The translations under genes and the position numbers were made by a program. Positions 9,494-18,944 of a DNA stretch of 64,000 bases are shown here, in pieces. The notes beneath the pieces were generated by a model. That model was not told where the DNA came from. It saw only the letters and a program-made list of their open reading frames with translations, and did no database searches. The DNA is from Anaerobacillus arseniciselenatis (lineage in GTDB: Bacteria > Bacillota > Bacilli > Bacillales > Anaerobacillaceae): assembly GCF_001865995.1 (NCBI RefSeq), contig NZ_MLQQ01000013.1, forward strand, positions 1 to 64,000, given 5' to 3'. Within the stretch, counting starts at the first letter, position 1. The number at the start of each line of letters is the position of its first letter.

Positions 9494-10781
9494 GAAATTT
9501 GATGTAATCGTAGTTGGTGCAGGTCCAGGAGGGGCAGCTTGTGCGAATGTATGTGCGAAAAATGGCTTAAAAGTATTAATGGTTGAACGTGGTGAATATC
9601 CAGGGTCTAAAAACGTAATGGGTGGTATTTTATACCGCAAGCAAACTGAAGAAATTGTTCCTGAATTTTGGAAGGAAGCACCAATCGAAAGACCAGTGGT
9701 TGAACAACGTTTTTGGATGTTAGAAAAAGAATCTATGGTATCAATGGGCTATAAAGGGAAAGAGTGGGCTCAGGAACCTTACAATAACTTTACAGTTCTT
9801 CGTGCGCAATTTGACCAATGGTTCGCGCAAAAAGCTGTTGAAGAAGGCGTTCTACTAATCAATGAAACTGTTGTTACAGAGTGCATTCAAGAAGATGGAA
9901 AAGTTGTTGGTATTCGTACTGACCGTCCTGATGGCGATATTTATGCGGATGTTGTTGTTTTAGCAGATGGAGTAAACTCACTTTTAGCTAAATCACTTGG
10001 AATGCGTAAACCTATGCAAAATGAAGATGTAGCACTTTGTGCAATGGAAGTTCTTAACATGCCAAAAGGTAAAATTAATGACCGTTTCGGTTTAGAAGGA
10101 AACGAAGGTTGTTCAGTTGAGATTTTTGGTGATGCAACGAAAGGTGAACTAGGAACAGCATTCTTGTATACGAATAAAGATAGTATCAACATCGGTGTAG
10201 GTACAACTTTATCTGGAATGATCCGTTCAAAAATTAAGCCTTATGAATTATTAGAGTATGTAAAAAATCACCCAATGATCCGTCCTTATATTCATGATGG
10301 AGAATCGGCTGAGTATTTAGCTCACTTAATTCCAGAAGGTGGTTATAATGCTATCCCTAAACTTGTTGGTAACGGAGTGCTTGTAATTGGCGATGCGGCT
10401 CAACTTGTAAACGCAATTCACCGTGAAGGTTCTAACATGGCGATGGCTTCAGGTAAAATGGCAGCAGAAGCCATTGTTAAAGCGAAGCAAAATAAAGACT
10501 TCTCAGAAGTTGGCTTAGATTCTTATCGCACAAGCATTTACGATAGCTTTATCGGGCAAGACTTGAAGAAATACAAGGATCTTACTCATACGTTTGAGAA
10601 CAACCCTCAATACTTAAATGAGTACATTCCATTAATGAACCGTGCAGCAAGCCAGTTCTTTACAATTGACGGCACGCCTAAGTGGGATAAGCAGGCGAAA
10701 ATTATGAAATCTATGACTGCAGGCCGTGGCAAGTTTGGTGTTGTTAAAGATATTTATCAAGCTTGGAAGGTGATGAAATAA
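9486..10781 (+). CDS. fixC: ETF:quinone oxidoreductase, FixC-type flavoprotein
   Basis: 431 residues. The N-terminal FAD dinucleotide-binding motif is VVGAGPGGAACANVCAKNG, and a second FAD motif, VLVIGDAAQLVN, lies near residue 300. It takes electrons from ETF and passes them to the membrane quinone pool with FixX. The start was chosen at the ATG at 9486, 9 nt after GGAGGTG; an in-frame ATG at 9468 has no site. Its start overlaps fixB by 8 bp and its stop overlaps fixX (TAATG). Confidence 0.92.
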   Translation: MPEKFDVIVVGAGPGGAACANVCAKNGLKVLMVERGEYPGSKNVMGGILYRKQTEEIVPEFWKEAPIERPVVEQRFWMLEKESMVSMGYKGKEWAQEPYNNFTVLRAQFDQWFAQKAVEEGVLLINETVVTECIQEDGKVVGIRTDRPDGDIYADVVVLADGVNSLLAKSLGMRKPMQNEDVALCAMEVLNMPKGKINDRFGLEGNEGCSVEIFGDATKGELGTAFLYTNKDSINIGVGTTLSGMIRSKIKPYELLEYVKNHPMIRPYIHDGESAEYLAHLIPEGGYNAIPKLVGNGVLVIGDAAQLVNAIHREGSNMAMASGKMAAEAIVKAKQNKDFSEVGLDSYRTSIYDSFIGQDLKKYKDLTHTFENNPQYLNEYIPLMNRAASQFFTIDGTPKWDKQAKIMKSMTAGRGKFGVVKDIYQAWKVMK

Positions 10782-11062
10782 TGGCTAAAACAATTGAAGA
10801 AAAACAGTATCTCCTACGTTATAATGCAGACCCAAAGTCACATTTAACGATTTTAGACCATAACAAATGCGCAACACAATGTGAAGGTCAAATCTGTACG
10901 ATCTTCTGCCCAGGCGAAGTGTACAAATGGGAAGGTGACCGTATGTTTGTTGGATACGAAGGTTGCCACGAATGTGGAAGCTGTCGTATCGGCTGTCCAA
11001 ATGATAATATTAAATGGGAGTATCCAAAAGGCGGACACGGAGTTGTATTCCGTTTAGCCTAA
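10781..11062 (+). CDS. fixX: Ferredoxin-like protein FixX
   Basis: 93 residues. Cysteine-rich: CATQCEGQICTIFCPGEVY and CHECGSCRIGCPNDNIKW, fitting the Fe-S domain that in animal ETF-QO is fused to the flavoprotein. It is the last gene of the fixABCX operon. The start overlaps the fixC stop in TAATG, with AAGGTGATG as ribosome site. Confidence 0.92.
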   Translation: MAKTIEEKQYLLRYNADPKSHLTILDHNKCATQCEGQICTIFCPGEVYKWEGDRMFVGYEGCHECGSCRIGCPNDNIKWEYPKGGHGVVFRLA

Positions 11063-11094
11063 TGGATAACATTTGTTAAGACAAAGATTTTCAC

Positions 11095-11131
11095 GAACCT
11101 TAAGGAACCGCTAATTCCTTAAGGTTCTTTT
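11095..11131 (+). terminator. Intrinsic terminator of the fix operon
   Basis: Perfect stem GAACCTTAAGGAA / TTCCTTAAGGTTC followed by TTTT. Confidence 0.9.
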
Positions 11132-11173
11132 CATTTTACTACCTAAAATTGATCATCAATTGGGAGTGATAGT

Positions 11174-11221
11174 ATGAGAAAATCTTTAACACTACTATTA
11201 GTTTGTATGGCGACAAACTAA
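11174..11221 (+). pseudogene. Truncated signal-peptide ORF
   Basis: After a GGGAGTGAT ribosome site, a 15-codon frame reads MRKSLTLLLVCMATN and stops. It looks like the beginning of a lipoprotein or secreted protein with the rest deleted. Nothing recognisable follows. Confidence 0.4.
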
Positions 11222-11286
11222 CTATGTGATGTTTACACTATTATTATAGTAGAAAGTATAGGAAAATCAACAGAAATGTCTTATGC

Positions 11287-11850
11287 TTATTGTATATAAT
11301 GATGAAGTACTACTTGGTCCGCAACTGTAATATCCGCTTTTAAAATTTCCTTCATTTGTTTTAACGCAATATCGTTTGCCGCTTCCGTCTTAGAGGCAAT
11401 GCAATCTTTTGGAACATAAAGATTAAAACCGCGCATAAAAGCATCGTTAGCGGTAAACTGGACACACATATCCCCAGCAACGCCTGTAATAATGAGTGTA
11501 TCAATGTTTAAATCATCTAGTAACAACTGAAGGGGCGTTGCATAAAACCCAGAATAAGAAGGTTTTAAGATATGATAATCGCCTATATTTGGTTTTAACA
11601 ACTTTACGAAAGGTTTATCTCTTTCTTCTTGACGAAGACATTGCTCAACTAGTTCAACAAAATCAAGATCCCAATTTTTAAAATTATCATTAACATATAT
11701 AATCGGGATATTATACATTTTTGCCCGTTCCTTTAAATTCGCAATATTTTTCGCTGCCGAAAGTGCCTGAGCAAGGAGTTGCTCACCATCGTCAAACTGA
11801 AAATCATTGATTACATCAATAAGTATGAGAGCTATATTTGTATGTTCGAT
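11287..11850 (-). CDS. Isochorismatase-family cysteine hydrolase, apparent non-AUG start
   Basis: The fold is clear. LILIDVINDF carries the N-terminal catalytic Asp, and TLIITGVAGDMCVQFTANDA carries the nucleophile Cys with the usual preceding cis-peptide region. Relatives hydrolyse nicotinamide, isochorismate or related amides. The conserved frame extends upstream of the first Met (11718) to ATC codons at 11850/11853, just behind an AAGGGGGGAGCG ribosome site. No ATG, GTG or TTG lies there. Either AUC initiates, or the start codon is mutated and the gene is damaged. The start given is inferred from homology of the N-terminal strand. Confidence 0.75.
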   Translation of the reverse strand: MEHTNIALILIDVINDFQFDDGEQLLAQALSAAKNIANLKERAKMYNIPIIYVNDNFKNWDLDFVELVEQCLRQEERDKPFVKLLKPNIGDYHILKPSYSGFYATPLQLLLDDLNIDTLIITGVAGDMCVQFTANDAFMRGFNLYVPKDCIASKTEAANDIALKQMKEILKADITVADQVVLHHYIQ

Positions 11851-11893
11851 GATCGCTCCCCCCTTTATAATTTAAAAGTTAAAATAATTTAAT

Positions 11894-12004
11894 GAATTTC
11901 ATAATTCATTATTCTCTCCACTAAGATCAATATATAGTTGCGCCAAAACCATTCGCAAACTATATATTGCGTGATGTGGCTCGTTTTTGGTAATTATGAA
12001 ATTC
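11894..12004. mobile_element. MITE-like element, copy 2
   Basis: 111 bp with the same GAATTTCATAATT / AATTATGAAATTC termini. The inner arms are ATATATAGTTGCG and CGCAAACTATATAT. The left flank is AAT and the right flank ACTCA, as at the other full copies. Confidence 0.85.
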
Positions 12005-12273
12005 ACTCAATTGATAAAGCTAACGATTAATTTTGTTTCCTTATCTTAATGTGTACAACCTTTATAATTGATATAACAATTTTTATAACGAAGCCCTTAA
12101 TGTGTACTGTTTTGGAAATATTAGGTAAAATCATACGTATAGAAGCGTTCAATGCGTACGGATTTGAAAAATATAAGGGGAAACTATGCAAAGTTCAGAA
12201 TTAACGAAAAAATATAACAAACACAGGTTATTTTATGATAAGATATACTGCATAATTAACAAATTACTGAGTT

Positions 12274-12335
12274 AAAGGGATAAAGTGATTTAGGTTTTTG
12301 AGCGAACGTTATTCAATCGCGCTATCCTTTTTATT
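12274..12335 (+). terminator. Hairpin in the leader of the Lrp-type gene
   Basis: AAAGGGATA...GATT pairs with AATC...TATCCTTT and runs into TTTTTATTTTT, 30 bp before the regulator gene. It could be an intrinsic terminator of an upstream transcript or an attenuator; no T-box features are visible. Confidence 0.45.
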
Positions 12336-12362
12336 TTTAGATTTTAATGGGGGGATAATCTT

Positions 12363-12857
12363 ATGGAAGAAAAACATCGAGAAATTTTACAGTTGCTTGA
12401 AGAAAATGCAAGAATTCCAGTGGAGACTTTAGCGAAAATGGTTGATTTACCAGTTGCTGAAATAGAAGCGATTATTAAAAAATTAGAAGAGAAAAAAGTG
12501 ATTGTCGGTTATTCCACAGTAATCGACTGGTCAAAAATCGTTGAAACAGAAACTGTTACAGCGACAATTGATGTAAAAGTGACCCCAAAGCGTGGTGTCG
12601 GCTTTGATGATGTTGCTGAAAGAATATACCGCTTTCCAGAAGTGAGAGCATTGTATTTAATGAGTGGAGCTTACGATTTGTCAGTGGTCATTGAAGGAAA
12701 AACGATGAATGAGGTCGCGCGTTTTGTATCTGATAAACTTTCAACGATAGATTCGGTTATATCCACAACGACACACTTTCAGTTAAAAAAATATAAGCAT
12801 GATGGCGTAGTGTTTAGTGACGGTGAAGGTGATCATAGGATCGTGATTACACCATGA
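12363..12857 (+). CDS. Lrp/AsnC family transcriptional regulator
   Basis: 164 residues. The N-terminal winged helix-turn-helix (about 1-60, HREILQLLEENARIPVETLA) is followed by a RAM/AsnC ligand-binding domain with VRALYLMSGAYDLSVVIEG. Its stop overlaps the aminotransferase start (ATGA), so it probably controls or senses the product of that enzyme. Confidence 0.9.
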   Translation: MEEKHREILQLLEENARIPVETLAKMVDLPVAEIEAIIKKLEEKKVIVGYSTVIDWSKIVETETVTATIDVKVTPKRGVGFDDVAERIYRFPEVRALYLMSGAYDLSVVIEGKTMNEVARFVSDKLSTIDSVISTTTHFQLKKYKHDGVVFSDGEGDHRIVITP

Positions 12858-14032
12858 CACAAAAAACAAAGTCTTCGTTAAGAACATCTAATCTTGTAAA
12901 TTCAATACAACCATCGGGGATTCGGAAGTTTTTCGATTTGGCTTCATCGATGGAGAATATTATTTCTTTAGGAGTCGGTGAACCTGACTTTATCACACCG
13001 TGGGGAGTGCGTGAGGCGTGCATTTCTTCATTAGAACGAGGTTATACTTCGTATACGGCAAATGCAGGGATGATTGAACTGCGCATCGAAATTGCAAATT
13101 ATATGAAAAAACAGTTTCAGCTTGAATATGATCCGAAAGAACAAATTATTGTTACTGTTGGTGCTAGTGAAGCGCTAGATATTGCATTACGGTCGATTGT
13201 TGACCCAGGGGATGAAGTGATCGTTGTAGAGCCTACATTTGTCTCGTATGCTCCGTTAGTTACATTAGCTGGTGGTAATCCGGTTTCTGTTGGCACAACG
13301 GCAGAGACGAATTTCCGCCTAACGCCAAGACAACTAAAAGAAGCAATAACAGATCGGACAAAAGCAATTATGCTAAGTTTTCCGAATAATCCAACAGGGT
13401 CAACGATGAGCTTAAATGAGCTTAAGGAAATTGCCAAAATAGTTGAAGAACACGATTTAATTGTTTTATCTGACGAGATTTATGCAGAAATGACGTATGA
13501 CGGTAAACACGCAAGCATCGCTAATATTGATGAAATGAAAGATCGAACTGTTATTATTTCTGGTTTTTCAAAAGCGTTTGCGATGACAGGGTGGAGACTT
13601 GGTTTTGTCACTGGACCTAGTGACATCATTAGCGCAATGTTAAAAATTCATCAATATTCAATGATGTGCGCGTCGACAATGGCACAACACGCAGCTCTTG
13701 AGGCACTGCAAACTGGCATGGAAGACGTAAAGAAAATGGTTCAAAGCTACAAACAACGCCGCAATTATTTCGTTAAGTCATTTGAAGAGATTGGACTTCC
13801 TTGTCACGTTCCAGGTGGAGCATTTTACGCCTTTCCATCGATAAAAAATACAGGTTTCACTTCTGAGGAGTTTGCAGAAAAACTATTATTAGCAGAGCGT
13901 GTCGCTGTCGTTCCTGGTCATGTATTTGGAGCTGGTGGTGAAGGGCATATTCGCTGTTCGTATGCAACATCATTAGAAAATTTAAAAGAGGCGGTAGCAA
14001 GAATTGACCGATTTCTTGTAAGTTTTAGGTAA
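12854..14032 (+). CDS. Class I/II PLP-dependent aminotransferase
   Basis: 392 residues. Fold-type I aminotransferase motifs: LGVGEPDFITPWGV, SFPNNPTGS, SDEIYAEM, and the PLP-lysine segment SGFSKAFAMTGWR with the distal Arg in GHIRCSYATS. It is of the PatA/aspartate-aromatic group; the exact amino donor is unknown. It overlaps the Lrp-type gene by 4 bp in one operon and is followed by a terminator. Confidence 0.92.
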   Translation: MTQKTKSSLRTSNLVNSIQPSGIRKFFDLASSMENIISLGVGEPDFITPWGVREACISSLERGYTSYTANAGMIELRIEIANYMKKQFQLEYDPKEQIIVTVGASEALDIALRSIVDPGDEVIVVEPTFVSYAPLVTLAGGNPVSVGTTAETNFRLTPRQLKEAITDRTKAIMLSFPNNPTGSTMSLNELKEIAKIVEEHDLIVLSDEIYAEMTYDGKHASIANIDEMKDRTVIISGFSKAFAMTGWRLGFVTGPSDIISAMLKIHQYSMMCASTMAQHAALEALQTGMEDVKKMVQSYKQRRNYFVKSFEEIGLPCHVPGGAFYAFPSIKNTGFTSEEFAEKLLLAERVAVVPGHVFGAGGEGHIRCSYATSLENLKEAVARIDRFLVSFR

Positions 14033-14083
14033 GATTTTTGGCTTGTCTAAAACACTATTAACAATTTGGAATAAGTAACACAT

Positions 14084-14133
14084 AAAAAAAGGGAAGTACT
14101 GTGCAGTAATAACTGCATGGTACTTTCCTTTTT
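14084..14133 (+). terminator. Terminator of the lrp-aminotransferase operon
   Basis: GGGAAGTACTGTGCAGT / ACTGCATGGTACTTTCC with flanking A and T runs; probably bidirectional. Confidence 0.85.
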
Positions 14134-14210
14134 GAATGAATACAACCTTATTAATGTACAAGATTATAACGCAAAATAAGACGAAGCATTACTGGCTTCT
14201 TTAGAACAGA

Positions 14211-15179
14211 TTATGCTACATCTGTTTTAGATGTCTTTTCCTTTAAATCAATTCTGTGAAAAACAACTGCCATTGTAGCACCTAATGTAAGATTTATTAC
14301 TACAGCAATTACAGCAGGGATAGCCGCAAGAGGGCTAATGTATTCCATCGCAAGTAAGGCGGCTAATGCTGTATTACATATTCCTGTTTGAAATAACATT
14401 GCCCGACATTCGCCTTCACGAAAACGGAAGAGTTTAGCAACGTAATAGCCCGCAATCATCGAAAATAATACTTGTAAAAATACAACGAAAATTAATAGAG
14501 GCATTAATGGCAAATTCACAGAAATTGCATCTTGCGCAGATGAAACAGTTGCTAAAACGATAATAAAAAGGGCAATTGCTGAAAAAGGGGTTACAAATGG
14601 TTTAATGTTCTCAACTGACTTTCCCCACTTCCATTGACTAAATAGGCCAATCGAAATCGGAATAAAAATAATGTAAACCATTTTGAGAAAAAATGGCCAA
14701 AATGCAATATAAATGAGTTGCCCAGCAAAGGCTTTAACCACCATTGGTGTAAGAAAAGGGCCGATAATGGTATCGATTATTGACATCGATATACTTAGAA
14801 CGGTTGCTCCGTTTGCCATAAATGTGTACAAATTAGCTGACGTTCCACCTGGGACTGCGCCAGACAATATTATACCTGTTGCAATCTCAGGAGAGGTTCG
14901 AAAAAATACTAAAGCTAAAACCATTGAAATGCTAACAGTCATTACCCACTTTAAAAAAATACCGAGAAAAGCTAGCTTAGGCTTTTTTAAAAAGGCGATA
15001 AATTGATTTGCAGGTAAGGAGAGTCCCATGATAAAAATGATAAAAGCAAGGGCAGGACCTGGCCATTTTTCTAATACAAAAAATAGAGATGGAAAAAAAT
15101 AAGCAATGATAGCAAAAGAAATGATCCAGAGCGGCATAAATTTCGTGATCAAGTAGTTAATAATCTTAAGAGCTTTCAA
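14211..15179 (-). CDS. Bile acid:sodium symporter family (BASS) transporter
   Basis: 322 residues with about nine to ten membrane helices. The BASS signature region GAVPGGTSANLYTFMANG lies near residue 110. Bacterial members such as YocS import small organic acids, often with Na+. A sodium-coupled transporter would fit an alkaliphile, but the substrate is unknown. Transcribed convergently with the aminotransferase operon. Confidence 0.85.
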   Translation of the reverse strand: MKALKIINYLITKFMPLWIISFAIIAYFFPSLFFVLEKWPGPALAFIIFIMGLSLPANQFIAFLKKPKLAFLGIFLKWVMTVSISMVLALVFFRTSPEIATGIILSGAVPGGTSANLYTFMANGATVLSISMSIIDTIIGPFLTPMVVKAFAGQLIYIAFWPFFLKMVYIIFIPISIGLFSQWKWGKSVENIKPFVTPFSAIALFIIVLATVSSAQDAISVNLPLMPLLIFVVFLQVLFSMIAGYYVAKLFRFREGECRAMLFQTGICNTALAALLAMEYISPLAAIPAVIAVVINLTLGATMAVVFHRIDLKEKTSKTDVA

Positions 15180-15216
15180 CTAACCCCTCCCCAAAAAGAA
15201 TTTGTTCTAATTTCAT

Positions 15217-15297
15217 GAATTTCATAATTCATTATTTTCGCCACGAAGATCAATATATAGTTGCGTAATGTGGCTCGTTTTTGGTAATTATGAAATT
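15217..15297. mobile_element. MITE-like element, copy 3 (internally shortened)
   Basis: 81 bp. It has the same termini and left half as copy 2 but lacks about 30 bp containing the second inner arm, consistent with an internal deletion. Confidence 0.8.
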
Positions 15298-15489
15298 AAT
15301 TGTAAACTAAATGCAGAAATTTGCAAATTTTAGATTGGACATAAAAAAAGACAAAACTTTTAAAAGTTTTGCCTAAAAATAGGGGGAATACTAAATTGTA
15401 TACATCTATATCTTTACCAATAGTTTCTCTTTTATACATAAAATAAAGAAATTTATTTAACATGGCTGAATTTCAATTAAGGAAAGTGT

Positions 15490-15830
15490 TTTTGTATAAA
15501 AGTTGGTTAGTAGTTAGGTGGTTTGTTGGTTAGGGGTTAGTGGTTAGTCGGAAAGCTGAAAGTTGGAATGGTAACAAGCCATTTTTACAGATTATACGGT
15601 GACGTTACAACGTCATTATAGTTTTGTATGAAAAAAGGAGGGTGATTTTCAGAACGAGCCTCTAAAACTCGTTAGAGGTTTACAGCGAAGAGAAGGAAAT
15701 CGCCCTCCTTTTACATTTTAGATTGTGACGGATATGCCGCCATGAAGGTTTTGTATGAAAAAGCCCCCGCCTTTTCCATATTAGATGGTGCAATTAAATG
15801 ATCATGACGGTTTTATATGAAAAGAAGTGG
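15490..15830. repeat. Composite intergenic repeat, copy 2
   Basis: The same modules as at 2.7-2.9 kb. Palindromic TGACG/CGTCA units followed by GTTTTGTATG lie at about 15590-15630, 15717-15760 and 15779-15820. The long hairpin is at 15633-15712 (AAAAGGAGGGTGATTTTC / GGAAATCGCCCTCCTTTT), enclosing GAACGAGCCTCTAA, TTAGAGG and ACAGCGAAGAG. GCCCCCGCCTTTT at about 15766 looks like one arm of a deleted third hairpin. Confidence 0.75.
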
Positions 15831-15913
15831 TCATCCAAAATATATTCCCGTTTGTTCTTTTAACTCGTTTTCTGTATAGTACAAGTAGAATGAACTATTG
15901 AAAGGTGAATGAA

Positions 15914-17047
15914 ATGGAAAATACTTTTTCTCAGTTGGAGCTTGCTCCTTACTTACAAACAGCATTACAAAAAATGAACATAACAGCACCTACCGAAATA
16001 CAGAAAGATGCAATTCCGAAAATTTTACAAGGGGAGTCTGTCATAGGTAGATCAAAGACAGGTAGTGGCAAGACGTTAGCCTATCTCTTACCACTACTCA
16101 CAAAGCTTGATGAAAATAATAAAGAACTTCAAGCGATGATCTTAGCTCCTACACACGAATTAGCGATGCAGATTTACCGTGTGTTAGAAGAGCTCACCAC
16201 TGATACCAATATTAACATTGATGTTTTTATCGGTAGTGCAAATATTAAACGACAACTCGAAAAACTAAAGAAGCAAAAGCCTCAAGTCATTGTCGGTACA
16301 CCTGGGCGTATACATGAATTAGCCCAACAAAAAAAATTAAAAGTCCATCAAAGTAAAATGGTCGTTGTCGATGAAGCAGATCGCATGCTTGGAGAAAAAG
16401 AAACGAGACAAGCTTTTATCGAACTTTCTAAACGATTTGATAAAGGAACAAATTATATGTTTTTCTCAGCAACGATCTCAAATGACTTAAAAGATGATAT
16501 TGAGACGTTGATCAGGTCGAGCGTCACGTTCATTTCTAGTGATGAAAAAATCGAAACAGAGAAGGTTGATCACCTTTTTATTAAGTGTGAAGAACGCGAG
16601 CGGATTGATATTGCAAGGCGGCTTATTCATAGTTTGAAAATAAAAAGAGGGATTGTTTTTGTGAACCATTTAGATAAGGTTGTTGAGACGACAGAGAAAC
16701 TTCGTTACAAAGGAATAAAGGCTGCCGCATTATCTAGTGATAATGATAAGCAACAAAGAGCTAAAGTTATGCAGCAAATTCAAAACGGTGAAATTGAAAT
16801 TGTCGTCGCCTCAGACTTAGCGGCTCGCGGCTTAGACGTAGACGATGTTAGCCATATTATTAACGTACACCCTCCTGTTGATGCACAAGCTTATGTTCAC
16901 CGTGCAGGCCGAACAGGAAGAATGGGTAAAACAGGCGAAGTAATTACACTTGTTACGCATAAACAAATGTTTATCATTGATAAATTTGAGAAGCATTTAA
17001 AGATTAAAATCAGTGAAAAACAATTAGCTTTTGGAAAACTTCGTTAA
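15914..17047 (+). CDS. DEAD-box ATP-dependent RNA helicase
   Basis: 377 residues, a minimal helicase core. It shows the Q motif with TEIQKDAIP, Walker A SKTGSGKT, PTHELA, GTPGR, the DEAD-type box VDEADRML, SAT, and C-terminal HRAGRTGRMG. It lacks long C-terminal extensions, resembling the small Bacillus cold-shock helicases (YfmL/CshC type) involved in ribosome assembly. ATG 15914 is preferred over GTG 15905, which lies inside the AAAGGTG ribosome site. Confidence 0.93.
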   Translation: MENTFSQLELAPYLQTALQKMNITAPTEIQKDAIPKILQGESVIGRSKTGSGKTLAYLLPLLTKLDENNKELQAMILAPTHELAMQIYRVLEELTTDTNINIDVFIGSANIKRQLEKLKKQKPQVIVGTPGRIHELAQQKKLKVHQSKMVVVDEADRMLGEKETRQAFIELSKRFDKGTNYMFFSATISNDLKDDIETLIRSSVTFISSDEKIETEKVDHLFIKCEERERIDIARRLIHSLKIKRGIVFVNHLDKVVETTEKLRYKGIKAAALSSDNDKQQRAKVMQQIQNGEIEIVVASDLAARGLDVDDVSHIINVHPPVDAQAYVHRAGRTGRMGKTGEVITLVTHKQMFIIDKFEKHLKIKISEKQLAFGKLR

Positions 17048-17127
17048 ACGAAGGTAGCGCGAAAGGCTAATTTATATTATTATAAATAGTTGATAGGTTT
17101 GTCGATCGGAAAAAGGAGTTTTCAACT

Positions 17128-18939
17128 ATGAAACGGAATAAAGTAAAAAAGAAAAAACTTAAAAAGTCACCTTTATTAGCAACACAAGAGCGGCTGAAAC
17201 ATTTTCAGACGAGTCAACCTTATAAATTTAGACAAGTGTTTGAGAATTACCAAAAAGGACTACAGCAATTAAATCAAGGTGACCTACAATCAGCTAAAAA
17301 CAGCTTTGAGAAAGCGATATCTATTTTTGAAGATTATATTCCTGCACAAAACCATTTAGCGGTTATTCATGGGATTTTAAACAATTTTCAAGAAGGATTC
17401 CAAAAAGTGAGAAAAGTTTTAACGCTAGATGATAAAAATATTTTTGCCTTAACACAAGGAGCAATATTTCTTTATCGGCTTGAGCGTGAGAACGAAGCGA
17501 GAAATTATGCTAAAAAAGCTTTAAGTGCATTTAATGAACGTGAAGGTCATGATCCATACCATGATTATGACATGCTACAAAAGCTCGTAGAGATGTTCTC
17601 AGTTTTAAAGGAAGACGAGCTTCTTAGTGGACTTTATAAAGAAAAACATGCCCACTTTGCACCGATGTCTTTATATCGATCGGCATTGGCCCTAAGTAAC
17701 GAAGGCTATATAGACGACGCTCAAAAGGCTTTTGAAAAAATAAAAGTGAACGAACCTATTAAAGAAAAAGGCGAGATTTTAAAAAATAATCTTCTTTTGT
17801 TCTCTGAAGAGAAACTACCAATCCCCCTTCTTTATGCAGAAGACGATTTAGGGTTTGAACAACTGATGATGGTTTCGTCTTTATATAATGGTAGTGAGCA
17901 TGAAAAGCAAGCGGGAATAGAGTTTATAAGGAATCATCATAACCCTTGGTCATTACAATTAACAAGAGAGCTTTTAAAGTCTCAACGACTTGAAGATTGG
18001 TTGAAAAAGCAGCTTCTGTCTGTCCTCGCTGAGTGGGGTGAAGCAGACCAACCAGTGACAGTATGGATAGAGGGCAACTGGCAGCAAATATCACTAAAAC
18101 CAGTTGAGCTTTCATTAAACGAGGAATTAAGTAGTATTTTTGCGGAAGGTAAAACGGATCTTGCTGAAGGGAAATCCGAAGAAGCTCTCCTAAAGTTTAA
18201 TGTTGTTCGCAAAGATTCTCCTCAATTTTTACCAGTATACTTACAAATTGCTGAAGCATTTTTACAAACAAACGATTATAGTAAAGCAGAAACTGCACTT
18301 AACGAGGCTCTTGAAATTGCACCTTTAGCCACAGTTTTCTTAAGTTTTGGAAAATATTACAGTGCTGTTGGTGATATGGAAAAAGCAAAGCAAGCAGTAG
18401 ATCGTTTTGATACACGTGAATTAGACGAAATCGCAGATGTATACGAAGCGATTTCATTAAAAATAAAAACATCATTACATGCTAGTGACAAAGAGCAGGC
18501 ATTACAACAGTTGCAAATTGAAAAAAGTAAATTTGGACCTGTATTAAATGATTGGGAAGATCTCGAAAAAACGTTAATGGACACGATTGGTGTCGATGAT
18601 GATACGAAAAAAGAGTCTTCTGATAAGAGTGCCGAAGAAGTGGAAAAAGGAGTACATCCTTCTAAAGAAGTGGTTGAGAGTGAAGAAGTTAATTCTGGCG
18701 ACAATTCTCTTCAAGAAAATTTACAAACTTATACGAAGGACAAGCTAGTTGCTCTTGCGAAAAGTTGCAAAATTCGTGGGTATTCAAAATTAAATAAAAA
18801 AGATTTAATTGAGCTTATTGTTTCCCAATTAACGGAAAATGAAGCTTGGAAAAATTTATCCTCTTCAGAGGAGAATTTAGAAACGATTTCAGAAACAGAA
18901 TTGACTCAACTTGTGACAAAAAAATTAGCTGAGTTATAG
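17128..18939 (+). CDS. TPR-repeat protein with C-terminal Rho-N/SAP-like domain
   Basis: 603 residues. A basic N-terminus (KRNKVKKKKLKKS) is followed by TPR repeats at about 40-130 and 345-425 and a long helical middle. A Glu/Ser-rich linker (about 490-530) leads to a Rho-N-like helix-extension-helix (KDKLVALAKSCKIRGYSKLN, KKDLIELI). Probably a cytoplasmic scaffold with nucleic-acid affinity. It lies 80 bp after the helicase and may be cotranscribed with it. Function unknown. Confidence 0.75.
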   Translation: MKRNKVKKKKLKKSPLLATQERLKHFQTSQPYKFRQVFENYQKGLQQLNQGDLQSAKNSFEKAISIFEDYIPAQNHLAVIHGILNNFQEGFQKVRKVLTLDDKNIFALTQGAIFLYRLERENEARNYAKKALSAFNEREGHDPYHDYDMLQKLVEMFSVLKEDELLSGLYKEKHAHFAPMSLYRSALALSNEGYIDDAQKAFEKIKVNEPIKEKGEILKNNLLLFSEEKLPIPLLYAEDDLGFEQLMMVSSLYNGSEHEKQAGIEFIRNHHNPWSLQLTRELLKSQRLEDWLKKQLLSVLAEWGEADQPVTVWIEGNWQQISLKPVELSLNEELSSIFAEGKTDLAEGKSEEALLKFNVVRKDSPQFLPVYLQIAEAFLQTNDYSKAETALNEALEIAPLATVFLSFGKYYSAVGDMEKAKQAVDRFDTRELDEIADVYEAISLKIKTSLHASDKEQALQQLQIEKSKFGPVLNDWEDLEKTLMDTIGVDDDTKKESSDKSAEEVEKGVHPSKEVVESEEVNSGDNSLQENLQTYTKDKLVALAKSCKIRGYSKLNKKDLIELIVSQLTENEAWKNLSSSEENLETISETELTQLVTKKLAEL

Positions 18940-18944
18940 TAAAG

